Shown: positions 49,092-59,768 of the stretch, piece after piece
Numbering within the stretch: position 1 is the stretch's first letter
How the letters are laid out: each line of letters starts with the position of its first letter
NCBI GenBank assembly: GCA_028532985.1
Contig: JANCIK010000003.1
Span: forward strand, 134,001 to 198,000
Reading direction: 5' to 3'
DNA from: Stropharia rugosoannulata
Lineage: Eukaryota; Basidiomycota; Agaricomycetes; Agaricales; Strophariaceae
Length of the DNA stretch: 64,000 nt
Translations under genes and position numbers: made by a program
Notes under the pieces: generated by a model
The model's input: the letters and a program-made list of their open reading frames with translations, nothing else
What the model was told of the DNA's origin: nothing
The model's database searches: none

Positions 49092-50558
49092 TTAGTGAAT
49101 GTCAACATTCCAGCCAAATATGCTCTCGGATTCCGCGAGCCGCTCGCACACCAATTTCACCTTGTCGTCGCTAACGTTTGCTACCGAAAATCTTATCCAT
49201 CTTTCCATTTCTTCTACTTCAGCAACTTGTTCAACATTAGTCCAGTTTATGCGATCCCTATCATCACTGTCTTTTCTATCTTCCTTGGAAAAGAAGCTTG
49301 ACGGAAGAGTCACGACACCGATCTCTTCTGCTAGTCGTTGACTGACATCTGCAGCGCTCACCTTCAGGTAAGGATGCCTGACAAAAGCGTAGTAGCCGCC
49401 TTGAGCTCCGATGCGCCAATTAATTGGAAGATGCTCTTTGAAGAGGGCATGGCGGAAATGCAGATTTTGCGCAGTGCCATGGATGAAGTCGCGCAGATCG
49501 CGCAAAAGCGGGGCCAAAGCAAGTTGAACCGGACGCGGAGGACAAATTTGCAATGTATCAAGGACTGACCGTACTGACGCTAGCAGAGCAGGAGATGCCA
49601 CCATGGCGCCGAGACGGTGCCCCGGAAGGCAGTAAGATTTGGAAAATGAGTAAAGGTGAATGAAGTTGCTGCGCCAAGAATTAGGGGCACTGGAAGAAAA
49701 TAGGGTATGAGGGGGATTGTCGCCGACCAGAAAGTCGCGGTAAGTCTCGTCTATAATAAGGGCAATATTGTTTTCCCGGGCAAGATTGGCAAAAGACGTG
49801 ATCAGAGACGGCGAGTAAATAGCACCAGTTGGGTTGTTGGGTGTAACGAGGACGATGGCCTTCGTCCTTGCCGTTATGAGCTCCCTGCAACGTTCTACTG
49901 ATGGAATAAATCCAGCATCAGATTTGGTCTCAAGGGCGACGGTTTTCATTCCAAGTAAATTCAATGCCATTCTAAACGATAGTCAGGATTTATGGCGTTC
50001 AATACAATTAAGTATGACAACTAACTGGTGATTGAAGTACCTGGAAGATGGACTCAACAACAAACTCTTCATAATATGCATGTTTAATACGGGGACTCAC
50101 CAAGGCATCGGGATAATCATCTCGTCACCTGGATCTGCTACACTCATCGCCGCGGCAGTAAAGGCTAGGTTGCATCCAGCAGTTAGAGCAACGTCGTTTA
50201 TTTGCAGATCAGAATCATCTCCGTAAACCCTTTTCATTTCCCCTACTAGGGCTCTTCGCAGATCAAGCTCGCCGTCCCACCTACAGTACCCAAAGCTCGA
50301 GGGTGAAGATGCCGCGACACCAAGAGCAGCTTGTAAAGCTTCTGGAGGAGGAATGCCTGGAACTCCCTGTGACATATCTAGTAAAGGGCGCGCAGTTGTT
50401 GCTTTGTATTTACTGGCCCATTCGTATGCACGAGGGATCCTAGTGCAGAAAGTGTTAGTTAAAATTATAGGAAAGGGATTTATTCATGATCATGCATACG
50501 GAGGCGATATCGTAGTTAAAACTCCTCGAGAAACTCGAAAACCTAAAGTAGATGCCAT
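49092..50558 (-). CDS. PLP-dependent aminotransferase, class I/II
   Basis: Exons 50558-50500, 50439-50101, 50040-50026 and 49971-49092; 430 residues. Fold-type I aminotransferase motifs: MSQGVPGIPPPEALQAAL, FGYCRWDGELDLRRAL, LTAGCNLAFTAAAMSV, IIPMPWYFNHQMALNLLGMK, VLVTPNNPTGAIYSPSLI, LIIDETYRDFL, and the PLP-lysine motif LYSFSKSYCLPGHRLGA. The late Arg (MERWIRFSVANV) binds the substrate carboxylate. Residues 1-20 (MASTLGFRVSRGVLTTISPP) look like a mitochondrial presequence. The third exon is 15 nt and encodes the YFNH segment. Substrate is uncertain: relatives include kynurenine/glutamine transaminase- and aspartate-type enzymes. Confidence 0.9.
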
Positions 50559-50766
50559 CTTGAAACGCGGAAGTGAAGGAGAAAGGTGTAAACCAACAAG
50601 AGCAAGCGTGTGTAACACCGGATAACATCGGGCCGAATGCCAGGGGAGGGACAAAATTGCGCAGAGCTTGTGCAGAGATGTGTAGCGACGTTCCGAACTC
50701 GATCCTCACACCCCTTGGTGCTCGCAAGGTGCTGTAATAAGCTATATGGCGGTGGGATAAAATGTA

Positions 50767-51658
50767 TCATTTGGTGTTTGCGGAACTCCCAATACCCATC
50801 TCGACCACATACTCTTCTCTGCCTAACCTGCGCATCTCATCGACGACTTCGCCAACTTTCTGAAATTCTTTCCATGAGGTGGAAAGCGATGAATTATGGG
50901 TTCCGCTTTCAATCACAGGAAGCGGTTCAAGAAAACGGGTCTTCAAAGCCAACCACTGCATAGCCTTGACATTGGAAACGAATTCTTCAATATTATGCCG
51001 TTCTCCTTGGGCGTAAATGATACCAGGATAACCCACTTTAGCAAACCCATTGAGGCGTAGTGACGACGACCAATGTTGGAGAGAACGACGCTTATTGACG
51101 GATAACAAGTGGTGGGACACAAACAAAACATGAAAAGATTCGGTTTTTGCTTCGTTCGAAGGAGCGCCATCGCCGTCTGTCAAATCGCTCTTGCGTGAAG
51201 TTTGGGCCTCAAGTTCTTTGTGTAGCATTGGCAAAAGGTGCAGAGAAAGAAGCTGATAGTTGGGATATCTAGCTAACGGTAAGGCACCTATAAGAAAAGA
51301 GTTGAAAAGGGACATACTCAGAGTCTGAAATTTCTTGAGTCTTTTCAAGTATAATGGACTCCCAACGTTCCTGATCTTTTCGTGTTATGTTTTCACCTTT
51401 GATAGATATATGCCTACCCGAGCCATACTCTCCCAAATTTAGTTCAAAGCGTATGCTAGAACCGTCTAAGCTTATGCAGACCGAAGGCATGTCAAAGAAT
51501 GGGAAATTAAAGGGGGATGACCCGTCGTCACAGTATCTGTTCAGAGCATCCCTCCACTTGGTGTCGTCATCAAGGAATAACATATGTTCATCCGGAAGAA
51601 GAGAGTACTGAATAAGTTGCAGTTCTTCGAGAGTTTTCGTTATCGATTCACTGTCCAT
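50767..51658 (-). CDS. RWD domain protein with C-terminal DUF1115 (RWDD2-like)
   Basis: Two exons, 51658-51318 and 51268-50767; 280 residues. An N-terminal RWD-type domain starts EELQLIQYSLLPDEHMLFLD and continues PSVCISLDGSSIRFELNLGE and YPNYQLLSLHL. The C-terminal DUF1115/Prp3_C-type domain shows HVLFVSHHLLSVNKRRSLQH, LRLNGFAKVGYPGIIYAQGE and VSNVKAMQWLALKTRFLEPL. This order is that of RWD domain-containing protein 2, whose molecular role is unknown. The protein is likely cytosolic, with no targeting signal. Intron 49 bp. Confidence 0.8.
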
Positions 51659-52111
51659 GAAAAAAGTAGGAAAGAGACAAAATACGTCACCAGTATCAAG
51701 TGACGGTAACAAATAATGCAAATGGGTTAAGCTGGGCTAAGCTATATTTGTTTGGTCACCGATCATTAATTCATTGGTCGTCCGCAAATACTTGATTGCC
51801 GCTGCTGAGGCTATTCTCTCAGAATGGTGCTTACTTGCTGATTGCTCGCCATGAACTTGGCTCAGGGCTCACTTTCAGTTATATTCATCTTTACTCACCA
51901 TGCGAAGTGTTGGAAGAGAGAAGAAAGCTCATGATATAGATAAAATGAAGCATAAACCAAGCATAAACAACAGATCCCGCACCGCGACCTTGAATACAAG
52001 TCGAATGATGATAGCGGGGATACTAGATAATAACATAGTACTTCTCATTAGGCTTAAGCAATTGAGTCATGATCTACTCTTGCGATTGATATTTCATTTA
52101 AACCTGCCCGA
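51659..52111. other. Intergenic, no gene recognised
   Basis: About 450 bp between the RWD gene start and the GH28 stop codon; nothing supported. Confidence 0.45.
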
Positions 52112-54477
52112 TTACAGAGTCAATCCTGCTTTGGTCCGTATAAAGGGCCCGTCCCAGCATTTGAATCCTACATCAGTTGAAATCTGTTCGGTAAGATATT
52201 GAGTATAGTGAGATTATGAGCCCGAGTTTATGTGAAATATTTTGTGTACATACAGTAGAAGAGTTACACATTACGGCTACAGGGGCGTGAGTCTCCGTTG
52301 TTGCGAATATATTTGTAGCAACAATATTCGTGGCTGCCATATCAAACTGTTAGAAAGATCCGGAAGAACCACTGGAGAACAGCATACCAGTGCCAGGATA
52401 GAAGTCAAAGATTGCTACTTCTTTACCAGTGGCGCCAGGCACAAAGTACCTTATTTCAAGGAATTAAAATGAGTGTGGCATGTGAGTAGCTTATGGGAGG
52501 AGCAAACCAGCAAGGGTCGGAGATGCAGCTTCCTTCCACGTAAGGGACACTTCGCAATTATTATAAACGTCAGTAAACCATTGAGATTATTACAAACCAG
52601 AGCACAGTACTCTTTTATTGTGCCGACGAAATTCTCAAATAAGAAGTCTTGTATATGTGTATTGTTTGTATCCCCAGTTGTGTTCGGTCGAGGACCATCC
52701 TGCGAAGAGGAATATCAAGGCTTGTACTTTTCAAAGTGCAGGTAAACGGTAAGTGAAGAGCGTACCCCCTGATCCCAGTAGCTGAAACGATTGAACGAGT
52801 TGAAAACAAAGATAGTAGATGTCCAACAAAGACGTACTTTTGAGTGATGTAGATCTGAGACGAAAAGACCGTTAGCTATAATTCCAAAAGTTCTTCTGAG
52901 GCTTACGGGGAAGGGCACATCAATAAATGCAATATTTCTCCACGTAACACTGCGCAGAGCATTAAGATGGCTCAGGTAAGGAAGTATAAGAAGACTTACT
53001 TCCGTGCTAAGCCATTTCCACCGGTCCAGCTCTTAAACCTCGCACCGTATAATGTATTATTCTGGAGATGGTTAACTGACTTCAGAAAGAAAGAAAATGT
53101 TGAGATTGGACTCTTACCATTACAACATTCTCAATTCTATTTGGGGATTTGATTAGTAGAACTTAGCCGGCAATGAAGTATACTTACAAGATATCTTGAA
53201 CATTTGCAACAGAACCTCCTTCACCTAGTGAGCCAATTGATAAACCATGGCTTCCTTCACAATATGAATCTCTAATGTACCGCTCTTCATCAATTCTTTG
53301 TTATAATTTGTCGAGTAGCGGGAGCTCCGAACCTGAAGTGTATGTTTTTAGCTCCATTCCCGACAGTTATACAGTCATTGCCATTCTGAATGTGGTTGTT
53401 CTCGAATAGCATGTTCGTACCGCCCGCCGAGAACCCTGTCATGTTGTAAGTCAATTATTCATTTAGAGATATATGGAGCTCACCGTCACTTCAGTAAAAA
53501 GGTCAAATAGGGTTGTGTGATTGGAAAATGTGCTCCCAGAGACTACAGAAAATTACGCACGTATTGAAAGGGAATGCCTTTGAAAAAAGTCAGTTTGGGA
53601 CGGTTTACAAGAATGAAAAACTCACATCATTGTCGGAGAGTGCCATTATTTTGTTGTTGTATGCGTGGAGGTTAGTTGAGCCGCTAGTCTCAAAATTCCA
53701 TCCAATGGGCTTGTATTATAGGGAACAATAAGCGCTTGAAGATGTCGTGACACAAGTGTTGGTGCGCTTACTTTCCATATTTTCATGTCCCGAATGACAC
53801 CATTCGTAATTTTACTGAATGAAACGCCGTGAGGCCGATTGACTTGTTGCTGAGCATCCCACCACTACATATTGCGGAGCTCTGTTCGTAAAAGAGCCCT
53901 TCCCATGAACCTCTTGTTGTACTAACCTGCTGACCATGTCCATCAATCCAGCCCCAATTAGGGTCCAATGACCCCCGTAAAGTGACGTTGGTGCCTCCAG
54001 TGAAGGTAATCCTATGATGAACATAAGATATTGCTATGAGCTACAAACACGTCGACGTACCAAGCACCCGGAAAAGTCTGAACCACTCATTCGTCTTTGC
54101 GAATATATAAGCAAAAATAACAACGACTCACGGATGCACCAACAATCGCTGCGCACGATAAAATCAATAGAAATAAAAAGAAAATTGGAGTGCAGCGGCG
54201 CACCTTGTATTGTAGAAATATCATCCGGATAGCTCAAGTTACCAGAGACGACAACTTCGACGTTGTTCAATACAGGAAACTTGATGGGGGTGAAGATATT
54301 ATAAGTAACGCCCTCCTTGAAAAGAATAGTCGCGTCCGAGGTCAAGTTTGGCAGAGCTGCCATGAGGGCAGGGGTATCATCTTGTCCAGAAGTATGGGGA
54401 ACAGTGAATGTTGTCCAAGCATGGACTAAATGTACACTTGCGAGCAGAAGACCAAGCTTTGGACATAAAGACGGCAT
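52112..54477 (-). CDS. GH28 pectinase (exo-polygalacturonase-like), 20 exons
   Basis: Exons: 54477-54204, 54148-54132, 54077-54061, 54011-53927, 53864-53772, 53709-53626, 53577-53561, 53488-53484, 53435-53333, 53271-53188, 53136-53118, 53061-53000, 52949-52907, 52854-52838, 52781-52766, 52699-52611, 52549-52508, 52449-52388, 52333-52254, 52183-52112; 426 residues, intact. A signal peptide (MPSLCPKLGLLLASVHLVHA) leads a right-handed beta-helix: ILFKEGVTYNIFTPIKFPVL, GGTNVTLRGSL, WGWIDGHGQQWWD, GWNFETSGSTNLHAYNNKI. Active-site motifs are NTDGF, NGNDCITVG, GSHGLSIGSLGEGG and ARFKSW (usual RIK position). The DD pair is N-D here, so the usual proton-donor Asp is missing. An exon of 5 nt (TGACG) supplies the Thr-Asp codons of NTD. 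Secreted enzyme for pectin breakdown, activity uncertain. Confidence 0.88.
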
Positions 54478-54907
54478 TGTCGAGAGCAGGTAGGGGGGTC
54501 AATAGCCCATTATCTTCCAGTAGCTTTAAATACGGAATTTGGCGTCGTTGGCGATGACAGAAGTCTGTTCTTGTCCATGTGTCGGACTCATGTGATAAGG
54601 CGCGTGAAGTTAATTTTGAATCGAAGTGGACGTCGATAAAATGAGCAACAGCGCTTAACGAGCCGATGTTTGGGAAACGGTCCGCCTGCACGGCCCGTCC
54701 CTCATTCATCGAATCCGCCATTGCTTCCTCCACGCTCCAAAGCTCAAGTTTGAACAGTCTTCGGAGAAAATATTCGGCCCAAAGCGGCATTGAAAAGCTA
54801 AATGGGTCTTCCGTTCTACCTTGTCGAATCTCAACCTAGAGTCTCATTAGTAACTGTATGCACCTTGCGCGAGATACTTTGATAATTAAACCTCAAAGGC
54901 GAGATCA
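54478..54907 (-). pseudogene. Orphan exon pair upstream of GH28, unrecognised
   Basis: A 16-nt exon 54907-54892 (TGATCTCGCC...) joined to an acceptor before 54835 gives a continuous protein-like reading: DLAFEVEIRQGRTEDPFSFS, LWAEYFLRRLFKLELWSVEE, SDTWTRTDFCHRQRRQIPYL. The frame stays open into the first exon of GH28 on the same strand (to 54377). No start codon or further upstream exons are apparent. It may be the 3' remnant of a gene truncated by insertion or duplication of GH28, or the end of a gene whose 5' exons I could not find. Confidence 0.3.
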
Positions 54908-55233
54908 CTGAAGGAAGAAAACAGCTTAATATCATGTCAAACAAACGTAAAACATAGATGTGACTCAAGAACTAGACAAGTAGTATGGTGAATAATAGGT
55001 TGTGCCAGTCATGCAGGATCGTCAAGTGTATTCAATACACAGATAACAGCGTCATCGCGATGCTCGTCTTGAGACCCGCCTATAGGATGTGACAGGCCGC
55101 TAAGAGGATATCAAGCAGGGTATGTCGCAGACAGCAAATAAGAGGTCCTATCCACAGAATCATTGCATCCAGGATCCTTGATCAAGCTTCCAGTGTAGTT
55201 TGGGGAAATATAGGTTGGCATGCTACTCCTCAT

Positions 55234-56150
55234 TCACGTGTCGCCCATGGTTACCCCGGCGGCTGAAGCAGAAGCCACCGCGCTTTGATATCGTTTACCC
55301 TCGTCTTCTGCTTGTTGCAGCGTCTTCGTCAGCCGTTCTTCGCGAGCATCCAGCCTCTTGTCCATCCCCAGAATGAGCATCCGAATTTGTTCGATCTGAG
55401 CCAAAGCTGCGATGCGTTGAGACTCTTTGTCCTGGCTACTTTGCGACGGAGCAGGGCTATGTGTTCGGGTGCCGCGAGCAGAAAGTGGAGTGCCTGGCAT
55501 ACCAAAAGGGTCGTGGAGAGGAGTTGGCGAATCTCGCGCGCGGCTACCGGCAATAGGAGAAGAGATAGCAATTGTATTTGAACGATGGTGTGATCGCGCG
55601 TTGATAGACCCAACTAGCGGGATTTCCAAGTTTGTCTACACGGTAGTCAGTCTCAGAATCTCGAAAGAAAGATATTTACAGTACCTTCCAGTTATCACCA
55701 GCGACGCGGGTCAATTCACGTTCGAGCATCTTTTCCCGCTGCTTTGCTCTGTTAAGTATAAGGTCAGCGTAATGATAACCGTAGATAAGACAGGACACAC
55801 TGTTCAATTTGCGCCATGCTCTTCTCGTTCTCTCGTTGTGTCCCAGTTAAGATAAGTTCCAAATTCTTGTATTCATTTTGAAGAGCCTGGAACTGCTCCA
55901 AAGGAGGCCTCAAGGTCAGTTGTTCCTGAAGGGCTTGAATTGTCATTTGTAGCTACTGAAAAGTTTAGTAGAGACTTTGTCGGAGACATTGCGGGAGCTT
56001 TACTTTGTCGCATTCACGATCTTTTTCGAGGAGTTGCCTCCTCAAGATATCTTCGTTTGACTCGTCGCCTTCGCGTAGGACACCCAAATCATCAGCTGCA
56101 AGAGCAAGAGATGGCCTCGCATAGTTCCGAACGCTTTGGGCCCGGCGCAT
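55234..56150 (-). CDS. Coiled-coil protein, unrecognised
   Basis: Exons 56150-56004, 55952-55801, 55748-55685 and 55635-55234; 254 residues. The first half is strongly helical with long charged heptads: DESNEDILRRQLLEKDRECD, TIQALQEQLTLRPPLEQFQA, LQNEYKNLELILTGTQRENE, KQREKMLERELTRVAGDNWK. A Ser/Pro/Arg-rich linker (SRARDSPTPLHDPFGMPGTP) follows, then a second coiled coil (ALAQIEQIRMLILGMDKRLD, ARERLTK-type). The build suggests a cytoskeletal or centrosomal scaffold, but no family is certain. The start may lie further upstream: the open frame continues to 56315 with another ATG, possibly through a 5' intron. Confidence 0.68.
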
Positions 56151-57142
56151 ATTTGTGTTCCGTAATCTGGCGGGAGTAAAGAGGAGTACTAAGCGAGCAG
56201 TCAAGATGTTTGTACACAAGGGAACGGGCAGCAATGAAAGAACATGCTGCCAACGCGAGTTAGCGACGCGACGATCACGTGTGTAGATCTCGAGAAATCT
56301 CCTATGTACAAACATTGCCAAAGTTTGTGGACTACTTAATTAAGCGATCTATTTATAGACAAATCTCCAAATCTGCAATTTCAAAAGGACCAACGCCGCA
56401 GTTGGCCGCTAGAATCTTACTACATAATAGCTACCGGAGTACAAAAGAGCCCGCTCAGTATCTCTCAAAGAAATAGTCAAACTGATGTCTCAAATTAGAG
56501 GAATAAGTACGGCCGATGAGAATAAACTGAGCACCCAACTGAACGCCCAACTGCGCCCAAGCCCCATAGTGTGTCAAGCGGTACAGGAGCATTAAGATCG
56601 CGAGAAAGTCTCCTTGGCAATGGTAGCTATGTATAAACATTTCTTTGGAAATGCTCATTGATTTTATCAAAGAAGAGCAAGGATCAAGCGCAGCACAAGC
56701 TAAAGTAGCTGAAGAAGGTTAAATAACGCCGGCAGAACACTCAGTTAAGTAGCATTATTCATGTTACGGTTAGGAGTTTCCCGTGCCCATTTTATCTTGA
56801 AGATCAAAGAGCTTGCTATGTAATCGACTCTGCGAAGGTTGGTAAAAAAATAAAAATAGTATTGATTGGTCAAGTAAAATACACTTGTAAGGAATACACA
56901 AAACGCAAGACAGGTGGTAATACAGGTTGTCAGTCTACTCCACGAAGCGAGACCGATTAGATGCTACATACAAATACATGGGAATCATTGGTTGAGGGAT
57001 ATAAAGCGATCCTGGGTATGCACATCAACTAGAAGTGGCGGGTTCCGAATAATGTAAAGAATAAATCAGCGATTAAGTTACAGAATGGACGGCGAGCGAA
57101 TATCCAGAAAGAAGAGGAAGTGAGAACAAGTATTAAAAAAAA
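56151..57142. other. Intergenic, AT-rich, no gene recognised
   Basis: About 1 kb. A 68-codon minus-strand frame near 56455-56658 starts with ATG but shows no motif. Confidence 0.4.
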
Positions 57143-58927
57143 TCAACACCACCACACACCATCCATTTCCCTGGGAGCCCGCAGATGGGACACAGTCATC
57201 TGCGCTTCAGCAGTAAGGGGAGAGATACGGCCATCGGCATTCCTGTCGAGTGAGAGGGCCCTTTTTTCGTCGCCCATCATCCACACTCGTGCGTGCAGCT
57301 GGAACATTCGCGTCTCGCGCTTTGCGAATAGCCTGGTAGGGATTGGTATCCAAAACCTGATATACCATCCTCTCGCTTCGGCGTCGAACCCCGCACCACC
57401 TGCTGCACGAGTGTATGCTTCTGCAACTTCTCCCCTGCGGAGAATGCGAGCATCACCGTTCCGTTCGAGGGCAGGGCGAGAGTAGGTTCGTATCCATTGT
57501 CTTTCAAGAGTGATATGGTCGCGGCTCATGGTAGGAGTGTGGATGGCAGGAAGTGTATCCGGGCCAGCGTTGGCACCAGGAGAAGAATTATGAGGGCCTT
57601 GATGCTGTGTAAAATACTCTTGACTTGGATCATATGCAGCTCGACGCACGCGCACGGGAACGTCGTTACAGCGAATGTCGAGGAAGGACACATCGGGGAG
57701 TGCGAGGGGCATTCCGGCCCAAGCGTGCGCGTCTTTCGCCATGAGACATAGGAGTGCAGGAATAGCAATGTGCGAGCTACAAGATGCGTTAATGCCGGAA
57801 ACGCTGTCAAAACAAACAGCGACTTACTCATCGTCCATATCCCACACTTCAAAATGTGACGATAAGGGAAAGGCAATGAACAATTCGCAGTCGGCTGCTC
57901 CGAGATGAGTACAGCCCAATGAGTCCTTCCTCGAGGGCGAAGGGCCCATAGGCAGCTTGGGAGGTGACGGGAGCTTCGTTTTGGTTGAAGTTACGGCAGG
58001 CGGGGTTGGTAAAGAACGCCGGCCCTGACTGTTTTGACAAAGCGTTTGTAAAGGGAGTGGCTGGGGAGGTGATTGTTGCACATTTGTGAGGCTATCTTGA
58101 GGGGATAAGTCTATATTGGAGTGTCTATTGAGTATGTTGCTGCCAGTCTGAAGGCTCCCTCGGGCTTTCTTTTTGGATTTCTTAACCCCCATATCTTCTC
58201 TTATTACTCTGGATTGTCGGGTAAATGGGAATGGCATGTCATCGTCGAAAGAGTTGTCATCATCAAGTTGCGTCGAGAATGGATTGGGAATAGCTGAGCG
58301 CATATTGGCCGAAATCTCTGGCGCACCAGAGCCGGCAGAGAGGTTTGAAACGTGCGTATGTGATTCCATATCCCAACGCGTGAGGTCATCTAATGAGTGG
58401 TACACTGAAGGCTGAGTCGCGTTTCCGAGGGCGACGTTGGACAATTCTACATTGAGTATGGACGACGAAGATTTGCGAGGATGCGCGCCAATGGCCTTGG
58501 TGTCGCGAGCGCGTTTGCGAGATTTTCTGGGACTGTTACTGAGGTTCTGATTTTCAGATGACTTGGACCTCGAACGAATGTTAAGATTAGATGATGTAGT
58601 TCTGAGGGTGGCGCCGGCGCGATTGTGTTCAATTAATACAACGGGTTCATCCCCAATGACTGGTGTCGGATCCGCCGCAGTGGTGAGGGAGAGTTCAGGC
58701 GATTTGGTCTGGGTACGAGACTTGGGGAGAGGTCTACGACACGAGACGCGTCTCTGCGCCTTTATTAGCAGAACAGAATCATAGGTGGAGGAGTGATCGG
58801 CAGAGGACTTGCGCCGCGGTTCTCCGCAGATATTGTGCCCGGAGTGAAGTGGTCCGGAGGGACTTTGCCGAGGGCGTGGTAAGACAGACATCAACTCGCC
58901 CGCCGACTTGCCGCTCTCCTCGTTCAT
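57143..58927 (-). CDS. Large, mostly disordered protein, unrecognised
   Basis: Two exons, 58927-57828 and 57776-57143; 577 residues. The first 340 residues are rich in Ser, Pro, Arg and Lys, with several basic clusters that could be nuclear signals (SPRKSRKRARD, GVKKSKKKARG). The C-terminal 230 residues look folded: CELFIAFPLSSHFEVWDMDD, WAGMPLALPDVSFLDIRCND, GFDAEARGWYIRFWIPIPTR, FAKRETRMFQLHARVWMMGD, ending in a Trp-rich tail. I do not recognise the domain. It could be a chromatin or cell-cycle regulator, but that is a guess from the basic disordered region only. Confidence 0.68.
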
Positions 58928-59024
58928 CAGTAGAGCAGACTGATTAGACAGTAAATGATGTGCAAGACAAGGTTGACAGGCAGAGAGTGCGTGACGAGAC
59001 TTTATTTAGCAGGGCGACGCTTTC

Positions 59025-59365
59025 TTATGTTGTGCTGACGTTGAAAGGGTCATGACCAAACCACGGGCCACGAACACCACCGATGATGTGACCCCGTTTA
59101 GTCTGTGTACTAGTCGGAGGTTTCGTGCAGCTAGTGCCGACAACAATAGGATTTTGCTGGGTGGCTTTGATGGCGGCCCTCGTGGCCTTAGACAGGGAGG
59201 AGGCCGTGGGCCTCATCGTGGGTTGAGCTGTGGTCGTCGTCAACGGTGGCATCCGCGTCGTGGGCACGATCGCCCGGCTGAGTTTGAAATGTGTGATAGC
59301 AGTTGTATCTGAAAATAGACCTGCTGAGCTTTGCCATACTCCGCCTCTCGCTCGTCTGCATTCAT
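59025..59365 (-). CDS. Possible small gene with conflicting frames
   Basis: An ATG at 59365 opens MNADEREAEYGKAQQ and is followed by a GT donor at 59320-59319. An acceptor before 59277 gives a 44-residue acidic protein ending at 59188. A different frame of the same exon reads on to 59025 with better-looking protein (SLSKATRAAIKATQQNPIVV, GHIIGGVRGPWFGHDPF). The two cannot be joined by the splice sites I see, so either another intron or a frameshift is involved. Confidence 0.3.
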
Positions 59366-59768
59366 GGGGTTCCAAAGGTTCCAACTGTAACTACATAGGA
59401 TAGCCGGTTGCGCGTAGCAGCAACACTCGATTCTAGGCCAGCTCGCTCCTTATGCACCCCCAAACGCGAACCTACGCGAACATCTCTCTGGTGCTCACAA
59501 AATGCTTGTCATATGCTTGGCCTTCCGCATTCGCGGAGGAGATCTAGTCCTGCAATGTATTTTTCTGATAATTGTCGTCATCTCAACAGCCTATACGGTG
59601 GTGAAGCCTGCCTCCCATATAAACATGCTTCCGCCAGCTTTCTACTCATTCTCTTCTCTTTCCATTCTTTGTCGTCTTTCGTAGACCTGGTGTCTTTTTC
59701 CTTCGTTCGTCTCGTCTATCCTTACTTTTGGTTTCTTTTTTGGGTTTCTGTACCTCGAAGTATCTCCT

